Of a stretch of 64,000 nt of DNA, positions 35,101 through 46,469 are shown piece after piece. A program made the translations under genes and the position numbers. The first letter of the stretch is position 1; each line of letters opens with the position of its first letter. The notes under the pieces are model-generated. The model was not told the origin of the DNA and ran no database searches. It saw only the letters and a program-made list of their open reading frames with translations. Origin of the DNA: Alloteropsis semialata (taxonomy: Eukaryota > Streptophyta > Magnoliopsida > Poales > Poaceae); NCBI GenBank assembly GCA_004135705.1, contig CM014278.1:73998765-74062764 (forward strand), read 5' to 3'.

Positions 35101-36789
35101 TCTCATATTGTTGATGCTTGTTTGCATCTAACATTTGATATTCTGAATATTTGAACGTTGTTCAAATAGCTATGTTGTAACCAGAAGGTACAAACAAATA
35201 CTCTTTGTTAAGAGATCATAATGCATAGCATTTGATTTCAGAAAGTTTGGTGTAGTTTTGGTTATGGTATTGCTGATGCAATAGTTCCACCTATTGAGAA
35301 AATTGTGGATAAGGCTTCATAATTAGTTCTGTATGATATACAAATTCATCATAGAGGTAAATCTACAATAGATTTTCTCTATGTATACAACGATGTTATA
35401 TTTTGTCATGAATTTGATCATGTAGATGAATGTAGAACCATTCACCTTTTTAATTTTGGTAATCTTATGACCTTATGTTGGCCATAACATCTTTTGAGTG
35501 TAACTCAAAATATTTAGGATACCATTTCCATTTGATACTCAATGTTTTGAGATCCATATGGAAAGTATGCCTTTAATAAGGTAATAATTTGGTTGAAATT
35601 TTGAATTCTGGGCTATGATTTATTCCATATAAATGGAATATTTAGAATATAAAATAAATTTCAAATTCATTGTCCGTGCCATATAAGTTTTTGCATGTGA
35701 TGCAACTTATATTGACTTCATAATGGCTATTTTGAATCATGTACCACATGAGATATAGTCATGTATTAAATTAATTTACTGCGGTAAATTCATGAAATGT
35801 AGTGTTGCAGTATATGCAAAATATTTGAAGTCAAGATGAATCTTGTATCAAAATTAGGTATAGTGGTTTAAAATAGGCAATGTAATTGCTGCTTATATAT
35901 TGCTCTTTATTCCTGAAGGAATAAATGACTGATAGCCATGGTCAATATATATTCTCTATTTTAAACTTTTGGATGAATTGATCATCATAGAAATGATGTG
36001 TATTTTTTTAATAATGGAGCATAGTATATTCTTAATTCCATTATTTTATTTAATCCAAAATTCATTTACCTATACCTTTAGATTTATTTTGCATTGTTTC
36101 AAGGGCAAGATGATTCTTGCAACAAAATTAAGGTATATGTCAATGGGCAGTGCAACTGCTATAATTTGTATTCCTAAAGGAATTAACGACTTGAGAGTCA
36201 TTATAGTATAATTTTGTTTAAACTTTGGATATACACCGTGAAGGTAATCATCATAAGATGTAGACCTCCAAGCAATGGGCAAGTAACTTGCTGCCTACAA
36301 GCACGGTCTCTGGGCAAATAAATTCAATGAATTTATTGCAGCCAGTGCCTAGGTCTCCATCACCTTGTGCTATTCCATTAGTTTAATTTGTTGTTTAAAC
36401 ACTTTGAAAGTAGAACCTCGCAGTACTGAAGCATAATCTGCATGAGTGCAGTAGATACTTGTTGCCATTACCTTGTGTTTAAACAAAATATATACCTTTT
36501 ATTTGAATTTTGCATGATTTTCTACTTGATGTAGAATATTGATTTGAATAAATCAAATGCAAATAAAGAGTTGCATATGAAAAAGATTGTTATAAAGCAT
36601 GTGTAACCAATGAGAGATCTGCGGATCATAATAATGCTCAATCACTGCGGCAATTGTAGCATTTTGATTACATTGGTCCTAACAATACCGATGGTATTTA
36701 ATATACACTACACAATATAGAACAATCTAAAGACTTAATATAAAGTCTAAACATGCTAAAACATGAAATAGATAAAGCCTAAGGGCTTC

Positions 36790-37560
36790 TTTGTATGCTA
36801 GAGGGGCAAACCCGGACTTTTGTGGCGAGATAAGCCTATTCAAGCCGAAGAAGCCCGGCTCGACTTGGCTTGGCGTGGTAGCCTGGCCTGCAGCGGCTGT
36901 TCGCTTGCGGCGTGGGCACCGGCCTAACGTGCGGGCGAGCAGGCCGCTGTGGCTATGGCAGCCCAGCACGGCCTGATGGCCTGCGTGCAAAACTGCTGTT
37001 GCGTTGCCTGCAACCGCCGCCGCCGCGGCACGCAGATGCGCGCCGCTCCGCTGCTTGCCATGCCGCCTCCGCCGCCTTTTTCTTTCTTGCGAGAAAAACT
37101 GGCCGGTGGTCTGTGGCCATGACGTGGCCATGAGATCTGCTTGCCGAGGGCTCGCCACTCCGGCAGCGCTGCTGCCCGTTGCGCCGGCCACCGGTGTGTG
37201 CCGGCCCGCCCATCAATCGTCAGAGGAGACGCCCAACGAGGTTGGGTTCCAGGTCCGAACGCCTATGCGCCAGATCCGTGGTCGTGACGCGGCCGAGGAT
37301 TTCGGTCAGCGAGGTCGCCGCCGCCGTTGCCCCTTGACCTTGCCCGTCCCTTGCCGGTGGTTGGCCGCCGGCCGTTGCCAATCTGCCGCCGTGATGCGGC
37401 CGAGAGGGCTGACTGCCGAAGGCAGCGCCGGGATTTTGGCCGTGGATGTCGGGGCAATTGTCGAGGTTGCGGAGGCGTAATCGACATTAAAAATGAGCAG
37501 ATGCTCGAAGCGGCCACCATCGTTGGGGAATCGGCCTGAGGTCCAACGCCGGTGTTGCCG
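36790..37560. other. GC-rich block inside the retrotransposon
   Basis: This block is markedly GC-rich while the rest of the element is AT-rich. Open frames exist on both strands (for example 36727-37191 minus and 37004-37480 plus), but both are arginine/alanine-rich and match no family I know. It lies near the 5' LTR of the element, where a leader or gag would be expected. A captured host fragment is possible. Confidence 0.5.
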
Positions 37561-38003
37561 GCCACCACTGTGGTTGAACATCGTCCGGTAGGACGTTGTC
37601 TGCGATGATTCGGTGGTGGAACAAGGGAGCCTTGCTATCTGTTGGTTGCATTTACGCGTACAGGTGCGTAGCATCGTAGAACAGAGAAAAATAAAATGCC
37701 ATGGGTGCTTACTGTTCATTGCTTTCTTTAATTTTTCCCTCTCGTTCTGATGTCTCTCCTTGTGGAATGCACCGCCGGCTAAACAAAAGGTACGGAGGAG
37801 TAGAAGAATGGCGTGCTGTTGTCGCCGGAATTGATCTACTTTCTTCTCCGTCAACAGCCCTTACTCTCCATCTTTTCCATGTTCTTGTCGCAGGCTTGGT
37901 GTGATCCATTAGCCCTTGCGTAGAGCAAAGTGCATGATAACGTGTTGGAAAGTGAAAACTCAGAATGAAATGAATGGAAGGACTACGCAAGCGCATGATA
38001 ACG

Positions 38004-38224
38004 TGTTGGAAAGTGAAAACTCAGAATGAAATGAATGGAAGGATTGATTCTCATTGATGGGGTTGTTTACATATTTATACAAGCCCAAGGGGCATGGAGG
38101 TGCCTCTTCCCAAGGGACATACCCCTTGGGGAGAGTGGCCCTTTCACACACTAGTAACTAACTAGTGATGTCATAAATCATTAATTAATAAAAGAATTGA
38201 TCACTAAATAAGTGTTTCACAACA
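38004..38224 (-). repeat. LTR (5' LTR in element orientation)
   Basis: It has the same length and ends as 30564-30784, with about five substitutions (for example CCTTGGGGAG against CCTTAAGGAG). A partial extra copy of its first ~38 bases lies just inside the element at 37943. Confidence 0.92.
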
Positions 38225-38396
38225 AATTAAACAACAAATATGATTGGTAGAGATGAGAGAGAATGATGGATTTAGTATTAATTATGGTCCTACATGAAGA
38301 AACTATGTATTGAGAGATGTAGTTTCTAAACATAGTGTCTTGCTTATTTGGCAACATAGACATCATCTATGGAAACCAAGGTTGGGGATGGCCTTA

Positions 38397-38511
38397 GGGG
38401 GGCTCTCTCCTCCATTTTGCATAATACGCGCTTTCCAATGCACTTTTTTTCTCTCTGTGGCACGCGACCCAATGCATAAAAATACTATACATAACAACAT
38501 CTAAACACCCC
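38397..38511. repeat. Tourist-like MITE, TTA duplication
   Basis: A 115-bp member of the 125-bp family, with TTTTGCATAATACGCG, TTTTTTCTCTCTGTGG and CATCTAAACACCCC. It is flanked by TTA (38394-38396, 38512-38514) and shares the left TTA with the split MITE. Confidence 0.78.
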
Positions 38512-38633
38512 TTACATTGAAAAAAAAACTGATTCTACGGGGTAAAAAGTAAAAACCGAGTAAATTTTTTAGTTCTGTTGAAGGGGATTTGAGAGAGAGT
38601 CAAATCACACAGTTGACCCAGAAGTGATTTTCC

Positions 38634-38643
38634 CAATAAAAGG
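38634..38643 (+). promoter_or_regulatory. TATA-like box, GST gene 1
   Basis: CCAATAAAAG lies 101-110 bp before the ATG at 38744, a normal distance for a core promoter. Sequence match only. Confidence 0.45.
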
Positions 38644-38743
38644 AGAGCTCCGCCCAGAAACAGGTCTTCACTGTCGGCACGGCAGCATCTGCCTTATCCC
38701 ATCGGCCCGCTGCTTCGCTTAGGTCTCCGACGGCGACGAGGTG

Positions 38744-39723
38744 ATGGCGGCGCCTGTGACGGTGTACGGGCCGGTGATCTCACCGGCGGTGGCGCGCGTG
38801 GCGGCATGCCTGCTGGAGAAGGACGTGCCGTTCCAGATCGAGCCGGTGGACATGTCCAAGGGCGAGCACAAGTCACCTTCCTTCCTCAAGCTCCAGCCCT
38901 TCGGCCAAGTCCCCGCCTTCAAGGACCACCTCACCACCGTCTTTGGTATCTCCACTCCCATTCCTTCTACTACTACATGCATTTCCACTAGTATGCGTTT
39001 CTGTAATGCTTCAAACTTCACAGGAGCGTACCCAAACTTAACATTTTCACTATTGCAAATTCCTTCCGTCGATAATCATGAGAAACTGATAGATCTGCAA
39101 TTCTGTATGCATTCCAGTTACTTGCTGAAGCAGAACTGTATGTTTTGCAAAAATATGATACATTGTAGCAGCAACTTGCGTGCCTAACTGATAAAAGAAA
39201 CCAATAGATATTAGATGGCCATAGTCTTTACACATTTGTATCTTTGGCAGAGTCAAGGGCTATTTGCCGTTACATATGCGACCAGTATGCAGACCGTGGC
39301 AATCAGACCCTTTTTGGCAAGAAAGAAGATGGTGCGGTTGGCCGTGCTGCCATTGAACAATGGATAGAGACTGAAGGCCAGAGCTTTAACCCACCTAGCT
39401 TGGCCATTATCTTCCAGCTTGCATTTGCACCAATGATGGGCAGGACCACTGACATGGCTGTGGTTGAGCAGAATGAATTGAAGCTTGCTAAGGTGCTTGA
39501 TGTGTATGACCAACGTCTGGGGGAGAACCAGTACTTTGCTGGTGATGATTTCTCCCTGGCCGACCTTGTGCACTTGCCAAATGCAGATTTCCTTGTGAAC
39601 AGGACCAACAAAGCTGGACTAATCACTGAGAGAAAGAACCTGGCTAGGTGGTGGGATGATGTCTCATCACGTCCTGCATGGAAGAAGGTTACTGAGATGC
39701 AGAGCGCACCAAGGCCCTCTTAG
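38744..39723 (+). CDS. phi-class glutathione S-transferase 1
   Basis: Two exons, 38744-38945 and 39251-39723, encode 224 residues. The N-terminal thioredoxin-like domain has the catalytic serine (Ser13 in PVISPAVARV), which activates the glutathione thiol, and the standard PFGQVPAF loop with cis-proline Pro57, then FESRAICRY that binds the gamma-glutamyl group. The C-terminal helical domain has EQWIETEGQSFNPP and GDDFSLADLVHLPNADFL. Length and motifs are normal for cytosolic plant GSTs that conjugate glutathione to electrophiles. It differs from its three neighbours in lacking the intron before the GQV loop found in genes 2 and 3, and in keeping the cis-proline. The ATG at 38744 has a good family N-terminus (MAAPVTVYG). 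Confidence 0.93.
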
Positions 39724-41170
39724 AGTCTCCTTTGTTTTTCGTCGAGCACCTTGTGATGGCAATTAGTTGCAATCTTCTTGATTTCTTGTCAACTTGGTCT
39801 TGTTTGTACGTTTTATGTTGTCCTGCCATCAATCTTTGTGGTGTGGTTGATTATATGTTTGACTGATTTTTTTTCTGGTCCTTGACTTTATCCATGCTTT
39901 TACAATTATCCATATGGTTTAACCATCCAGATAATGAATAGCCTGATTCCGTTGCAAATGCCCTAATTTAAGAGATTGATTAAGAATGCTGATGAATGTA
40001 TACTCCATTATCTCTCTAACACGCAACTACTGAATCAACATATTCAATATGTATGAATTAGCAAAAATATGCTATCCTGTAACTTCGAGCGGTTTATTCT
40101 ATTTTCTTGTTTAGATGTACTAGTTTCAGACCTTCAGCTGATGTTACAGTTGTGTGCCACATATGCAAGGTGATGCAAGAACAGAAATGATTTGAATAAG
40201 ATAGCAATATCTATGTTTTCTGGCTTGCAGAATGTATCGATGTACTCAGGGAAACTGCACTGGTGAGATAAAACCATAAAATTGTGTTCATAGCAATTAA
40301 GCAACTGCTGGATTATATGGTTATGAACCCAAAACAAATTGAGGCATGGTTATTGGACAATGGCTCTGGAGCAATGCATTAGAAATTTTTAAAGACATTA
40401 CTGAAAGGAAATACTGTAAGCTGCTATCGCTACAGGTTGAAGCTTAGGACAGAGTGACCACTCATGTCGCTTGGAATGAACTACAAATTCTATCATCCTT
40501 TTGTTTTGGTTCAATGGATTTTCCCACTTCATTTACAATCCCACATAATACCATTAGCTGTAATTTCATGTTGAAGAAATACACAGCTTAGGAGGTCATT
40601 TCATATTTTTTTACATGCATTAGTCCTGACAAATTAACATGTTTTGTAACTACTGAAATACCTGGCTTAAAGTGTAAGCACATGCTGGCATGTTCTTTAT
40701 TCTTTTTTGAAGCCTAAGCACATGTAGTCATGGCCTTTGTTCTTAACTTGCATCCATTTAACATTTGGATTCTATCTGACCCCATACCAGGGACACTGCT
40801 TTTGCCCAAAACCTTATTCTTGTACCCTGACAGAAGTTACAAGATCCTCTTTACTGATGTTATTTGATCCATTATTCTTATTTATCTGAAGCCAATTCTC
40901 AGAAGTGATAACACATGAATACATGATCATAAACCTTCTATGCATTTTGTGCAGTCTCCCAAACTTCTGTTCTATATATTGGACGATTCAATTCAGTGCA
41001 GAAAGTTCTAGCTGAAAATAAATAAGACTGTTCTGTATGCATTGTTTCCTGGTAGAGAGTAGAGACAATATGATTGTTTGAAGCAAGAATCCATACCTTC
41101 CCCTTTGTCTTTACACTTTCCCTTTTCCATTTATGTGGTGTAAGGTAGCAAGGCAAGCATTTCTTCTTTT
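39724..41170. other. intergenic, no feature
   Basis: This is the GST1 3' flank and GST2 upstream DNA. No conserved gene or clear repeat is seen. Confidence 0.45.
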
Positions 41171-41176
41171 TTGTTT

Positions 41177-41187
41177 CTTTAAATACC
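41177..41187 (+). promoter_or_regulatory. TATA-like box, GST gene 2
   Basis: TCTTTAAATAC lies about 80-90 bp before the ATG at 41268. Sequence match only. Confidence 0.35.
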
Positions 41188-41267
41188 TGGCTAGTGAGAC
41201 CTGCTGTCATCATCCCTCATTGTCATTTCACAGCTTGATCAAGAGATCAACCAAATCAAAAGGAAGC

Positions 41268-42131
41268 ATGGCAGCGGGCTTGCAAGTGTTTGGCCAGCCT
41301 GCGTCTACTGATGTTGCCAGGGTTCTGACATGCCTCTTTGAGAAGAAATTGGAATTTGAGCTTGTCCGCATTGATACATTCAAGACACATCACAAGCTTC
41401 CTGAGTTCATTAGGCTGCGGGTGTGGCACTTGCATCAATTTTTTTCATGTTTAGTTTTCAATTCTCAAAATATTTCAATGTCACACTTGTTCCATTTGTC
41501 ATTTGCAGGATCCGAATGGGCAGGTGACGTTCAAGCATGGTGACAAAACTCTCGTGGGTAAGTATACATGAATATACATCAGCTTATATGACTACACACT
41601 AGCATTCTTGGTTTCATTTCCTATATTGAACACCGATTCTTTTTTTGTGCAGATTCAAGGGATATATGCCGGTACGTTTGTAACCAATTTCCAAATGATG
41701 GAAACAAGACCCTTTATGGATCTGGGGCTCTAGAACGGGCATCAATAGAACAGTGGCTTCAGGCAGAAGCTCAAAACTTCGGCCCTCCCAGCTCTGCACT
41801 TGTCTTTCAGCTGGCATTCGTTCCTCATCTCAGCCATCTGGGCGTTCGTCAGGACCATGCTGTTATTGCTGAAAATGAGGATAAATTGAAGCAGATCCTC
41901 GACGTATATGATGAAATACTCTCAAAGAATGAATACCTAGCTGGCGATGAATTCACCTTGGCTGACCTTTCTCACCTTCCAAACTCGCACTATATTGTAA
42001 ATACTGAGAGAGGTAGGAAGCTCTTCACAAACAAGAAGAATGTGGCTAAGTGGTACGACAAAATCTCGAAGCGCGAGACATGGGTGCAGGTCGTCAAGAT
42101 GCAGAAGGAGCATCCCGGTGCATTCGAGTAG
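41268..42131 (+). CDS. phi-class glutathione S-transferase 2, no cis-proline
   Basis: Three exons, 41268-41420, 41509-41557 and 41653-42131, encode 226 residues. The predicted catalytic serine is Ser13 (QPASTDVARV). Exon 2 is a 49-bp mini-exon carrying the glutathione-site loop, which reads NGQVTFKHGD in place of the usual FGQVPA..DG: the cis-proline is gone and the loop is one residue shorter. The following motif is VDSRDICRY instead of FESRAI. The C-terminal domain is intact (EQWLQAEAQNFGPP, GDEFTLADLSHLPNSHYI). The gene is close to gene 3 in structure and sequence, so a tandem duplication is clear. With the changed site, activity could be altered towards ligand binding; that is inference. 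Confidence 0.92.
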
Positions 42132-43560
42132 TGGCTTAATTTGGCAAGCAACGAGTTTATCTTGAATGGCTTCATTGTTTGTGTCGGTCTGACATCCACG
42201 GTGCAGTGTTCTTTAGTGATCCGCTGTTTCCCCATCAGTGTTGTCGTGTCAGCTAAAATAATATGAAGCTCTATTGTGATGTATGATCTTTTTGTTTTGA
42301 AACGCGTTTGCCTCTGTATCGTCTGATCCCTAATCAATAAAATTGTCCGTTTGTCCTACACTTTTGTGAATTATTTGCTTCTGTATCATCAAATAGGACC
42401 TCATTCTTTTAGCTCGTGATGTATGCTCATTTTGTTACTGATAATGTAATGTCGAGAAATATAGGTCAGTTCCAGCTTCCATCAGCTGGGATTCCTTTTG
42501 TTTTGATAAATCAAATGCCTAGTCTGATGCCCCTTTGATTCGATGCTGCAATGCACCATCGAGTTTGAGGGCTTTTTGATGATTCGAAAGTAAAAAGACA
42601 GATTTTGAACTCTAACGTACTTGCAAGATATCAAAGTACAAGATGCGCAGTGTCTGCTTGACTAAAGGCCATCAGTTCACTTTTGCAGATGTATGTGGAA
42701 CAAAGAACCGTCCAAATCTACGAAAACTCACAGCGTTGTTGGGCGTGTCTTCAGCTCGTTTACTTGAGGAATTCTTGAAAAAGCGCCACAGTTTATTTTG
42801 CGCTTGTGATTATTTTTAGAGAAGTTCAGTTAACGAACCTGAAGTTTGTTCGAAAATGTTAGCGATTCTGAAAATTCATTGTGCATTAGTACAGCGAACG
42901 AATTTCAAGAGCGGAAGCCGTTACCAAAGAACGAAGGGCTAGCATCCTCAAAATTCTTGGAATTACTGGCCGTTGAGTCACCGATGGGCGAGTCGCTGCC
43001 ATCACAAAACCACAGGGAACTCTAGTTCTTGGGACATATCGTAACTGCAACTTGATCTGATCTATTCTTATCTTTGTGCTGCCAGATTACTTTACCTGTA
43101 AACACGCAAAGGTACGCATCTATCTGAAAAAACGTTTCTAGGCGAAACCAGATCGAATTCGCAGTGCCTTATCTTGACAAAAAAAAAAAGTTATTCAGAA
43201 ACCTAGCTTTGATCAACAAATCTAGATACCCAGTTATTCTTGTACCCCCGACATAAGCCACCAATCTCATCTTTGGCGCCATTTCCGTACGAAATCCACC
43301 AGAAACTCTTCTTTGCAGTATTCAATTCGACACTCTCTCTGTCTCTCACAGATCTTTCGTATTGCTCACCCCATTGCTAAAGGATCACATCATGAACACA
43401 TGGGCTCGATCGTCTCTGCAAAATTTTTTTGCTTCCTGGAGACATCATGCATGGTTTGCTCCAAGCAAGAATCTTGACGCTCTTTATCTTTGAGGTAGAG
43501 AGCTTTCCCTTTACCCTGCCGTCCTGTAATCCTCTGCAGCAAGGCAAGCACATTATCCGT
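42132..43560. other. intergenic, no feature
   Basis: This is the GST2 3' flank (AATAA-type signals near 42253 and 42337) and DNA upstream of GST3. No other gene is seen. Confidence 0.45.
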
Positions 43561-43563
43561 CTG

Positions 43564-43571
43564 CATAAATA
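43564..43571 (+). promoter_or_regulatory. TATA-like box, GST gene 3
   Basis: ATAAATAC within CTGCATAAATACC lies about 120 bp before the ATG at 43691. Sequence match only. Confidence 0.4.
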
Positions 43572-43690
43572 CCATCACCTGCAAAGCAATCTTCGCTTCA
43601 TCCATTAGCGCCTCACTCACCAGCAGATCGTCGAAGCATTGCTCGCTTGCTCGCCGAGGAAACAAGGCACCACGCACAAACTTTTGAGCA

Positions 43691-44574
43691 ATGGCGGCAG
43701 GGCTGCAGGTGTTCGGACAGCCTGCATCCACCGACGTGGCCAGGTTGCTGACCTGCCTCTTCGAGAAGAACCTCGAGTTCGAGCTCGTCCGCATCGACAC
43801 CTTCAAGAAATCGCACAAGCTCCCAGAGTTCATCAAGCTAAGGGTATGACATTTCGATCCATTCCTCAGTTTCTTTGGGTTTTCAGGCATATATATCGAG
43901 TTCAGATTTTAAGCTCTTCGTTCTTTTCCCTGCAGGATCCGACTGGGCAGGTGACTTTCAAACATGGCGACAAAACCATTGTCGGTAAGGACATGAATTA
44001 AACTAAACAGGAACAATACATAGTGAAATGAAATGCATTAATTGCGTTGTAATCAGCAATGTGATCATTCGTTCTCTGATATGGAATATGGATGGCAGAT
44101 TCAAGGGCCATCTGTCGCTACCTGTGCACCCATTTCCCGGAGGACGGCAACAGGACGCTGTACGGCACGGGGTCGCTGGAGCGGTCGTCGATAGAACAGT
44201 GGCTGCAGGCCGAGGCCCAGAGCTTCGACGCTCCGAGCTCGGAGCTCGTCTTCCAGCTCGCGTTCGCGCCGCACCTCAAGGACGTGCACCCCGACGAGGC
44301 CCGCATCGCGGAGAACGAGAAGAAGCTCCAGAACATGCTGGGCGTCTACGACGAGATCCTGTCCAAGTACAACTACCTGGCCGGCGACGAGTTCACCCTG
44401 GCCGACCTGTCCCACCTCCCCAACTCGCACTACATCGTCAACTCCTCCGACAGGGGCCGCAAGCTCTTCACCGCCAAGAAGCACGTGGCCAAGTGGTACG
44501 AGAAGATCTCCAACCGCGAGTCGTGGAGGCAGGTGGTGAAGATGCAGAAGGAGCACCCCGGCGCGTTCGAGTGA
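43691..44574 (+). CDS. phi-class glutathione S-transferase 3, no cis-proline
   Basis: Three exons, 43691-43843, 43936-43984 and 44099-44574, encode 225 residues. Exons 1 and 2 have exactly the same lengths and phases as in gene 2. The catalytic serine is Ser13 (QPASTDVARL). The glutathione loop is TGQVTFKHGDKT, lacking the cis-proline like gene 2. The next motif is VDSRAICRY. The C-terminal domain is complete (EQWLQAEAQSFDAP, GDEFTLADLSHLPNSHYI, KMQKEHPGAFE at the end). Exon 3 is far more GC-rich than its gene 2 counterpart although the proteins are close, showing codon-composition divergence between duplicates. Confidence 0.93.
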
Positions 44575-46356
44575 TCGGTCGGTCGGTCGTCGGCGGCGTG
44601 TAGTTTCTCTGCGGCGGCGGCGGCGAGTCCCTCGTCGGCTTCGATCGTCAGGCTTCATACCGTGATTGTCAAGTTCGTCGTATCCTGTGGGCTAGAATAA
44701 TATGAAGCCTGCCTACTGTGTCTCATGTCCTTTCGCTACACACGAGTTGTCACTTCTGGATATTGTATTGGTCAGTTCCTTTTGGTCGATTCAATAAAAA
44801 TGTATCCGGGCCTTTTTGCTCGTTTGCAGTGCATTTGGAATTTGGCTTCGCAATATCAAATTGGAAAGAGCACGTCGTTTCGCATAGTTTAATATAGTTT
44901 TGTTCATTCAGTAGTGGTCTGATACCCCTAGATGCTTTTCCTCCTCTGTTCTTAATTACTAATTAGTTTTACGTCATATCTCTATCTATTTATTTCTATA
45001 GAGAAGATTGCTTCTTCTTTTCGTCATATACGTCTCTCGATCAGATTACAAAGTAGTTCGTCATATGCGTCTCCTGATCTGATCGAACCAGGCATGCTTC
45101 ATCTCGTATAAGGAGAGAGTATTTCATAACTCATAGCAGCGCATGGGCACTTAGCTAGTATTTAAATTAAGGATGAAGGTAATACTTGTATAAGATGGTG
45201 GCATTGCTACCTACATCTCCGTAAAGGAAATTGTGGTCACAATGATGGAAAAGCAAATTGAATAGAAGTGGAATATATACAGCTAAATGGTCTTTATCAA
45301 GGCATAGGAAAAAAATTATGCATGATCTTGGTAGTATAAATAGGAGAAATTTTACAGGGTCGTGTAAAATTTCTGTTATCAAAGATAAGCTTATGCAACT
45401 TTTGCTGATTCTATTATCCGGGATTTTTTAAAAAAAGAAGTACTATCAGGTCATGTTGCGCATTTGGACCTGTAATAAACAATAAAGAAAAGAGACTAAA
45501 ATCCATAGTTCTGAATTATTACTGCAACACTAGTAAAATGTAACTGATGTGCAAGTTTCTACATCTCTGTTTATTTTTTCTAAAAAAGAAGCGTCATCTA
45601 CTCTGCTATTTCACTAGCATGCGAGCATAAGAGGAAATAATTGACAGACAGATGGTACTAGGATCTCTCTTGTATTATCTATAAAAAAATGTGGAAAGAG
45701 AACAAAGATAATCCTTTATTAAAGTTTTAATGATACCTCTCGTACGAGCCTACGAGGTTGGCTAATTTGCTTTTGCTTTCATCCTACATAGCTAAGATTT
45801 GTTTGCATCTCATGTCATGTCATGATTTTTGTTTCGATGCGACATGGTGACATTTCCACCCGCTCTCTAGTACTTAGCATATTTGATCATGTTAAAACTA
45901 CTTCATATGCTAACATACTGAAAGTGAAGCTTTTGCTGTTTGCGATAAGCATAACGTTGATGAGGATCCTGCTTTGTCATAGTAAACAACTTGTGAACAA
46001 ATGAAGCCCCCAAACCAGCTAGCACCTCTTTTCTGCACTCTTCTCCTTTTCTTTTCCTAGTTTAAATAGTAGTTAGTTCTTCAGATCTTGATCAATTCCT
46101 AGCTCACTCTTTTCAGGGTAGCATAGTTTGTGCTGTTCTTTGATGAACACCCTAACCTGGTATCCAGTGATTGCCATCATGCCTTCATGTTTATGCCACA
46201 CAAGACAATCTTGCATCAGAGATAAGCCTTGTCTTTCCCTTTAATTAGCATCAAACGCTTTGCTCTTTACCTCTTTTCTCTTTCCCTTTGATTCTTTTCC
46301 TATCTTTAGATTTACCACTTGCCAAGCAAGGCATTTTGTGCTACCCACTTTGGCAA
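44575..46356. other. intergenic, no feature
   Basis: About 1.8 kb of AT-rich DNA between GST3 and GST4, with no conserved gene or clear repeat. Confidence 0.45.
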
Positions 46357-46365
46357 CTATATAAG
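46357..46365 (+). promoter_or_regulatory. TATA box, GST gene 4
   Basis: CTATATAAG lies 105 bp before the ATG at 46470, an almost ideal plant TATA box at the right distance. Confidence 0.65.
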
Positions 46366-46469
46366 CTTGCCCAAGCAATGCAATCGACGCACACACATTT
46401 GCCTTCTCCTTCTTCTAGTTCCACTTCAGCTCTGAGCTCTGAAGTGCCCACAGCAGCCCACTGAGTGAG

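Larger units (their letters stand above)
30564..38224 (-). mobile_element. copia-type LTR retrotransposon, 7.66 kb, complete ends
   Basis: Two 221-bp LTRs bound the element, with the 5-bp target duplication AATTA on each side (30559-30563, 38225-38229). It lies in minus orientation. A polypurine tract (minus-strand TTGATCAAGGGGGAG) directly precedes the LTR at 30784, as at the 3' end of plant copia elements. At the other end the sequence after the LTR reads CGTTATCATGCGC on the minus strand, the position of the primer-binding site, but I could not assign its tRNA. The inside is AT-rich and stop-riddled, with only an RNase H relic recognisable (31404-31540). I count about five differences between LTRs, so insertion is recent although coding capacity is lost: probably a non-autonomous derivative. 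Confidence 0.9.
30349..38393. repeat. Tourist-like MITE split by an LTR retrotransposon
   Basis: The left end GGCCATCCCCAACC (30349) and right end GGTTGGGGATGGCC (to 38393) are perfect inverses, flanked by TTA (30346-30348, 38394-38396). Removing the retrotransposon and one AATTA copy leaves an element of about 380 bp. Confidence 0.8.

Noticed and set aside
36727..37480. Arg/Ala-rich frames inside the retrotransposon
   Set aside because: They occur on both strands of a GC-rich island and match no gag, protease or host family I know.
44028..44658. Frames of 185-191 residues overlapping GST3 exon 3
   Set aside because: Shadow frames; the true frame has the GST C-terminal domain and correct splice junctions.
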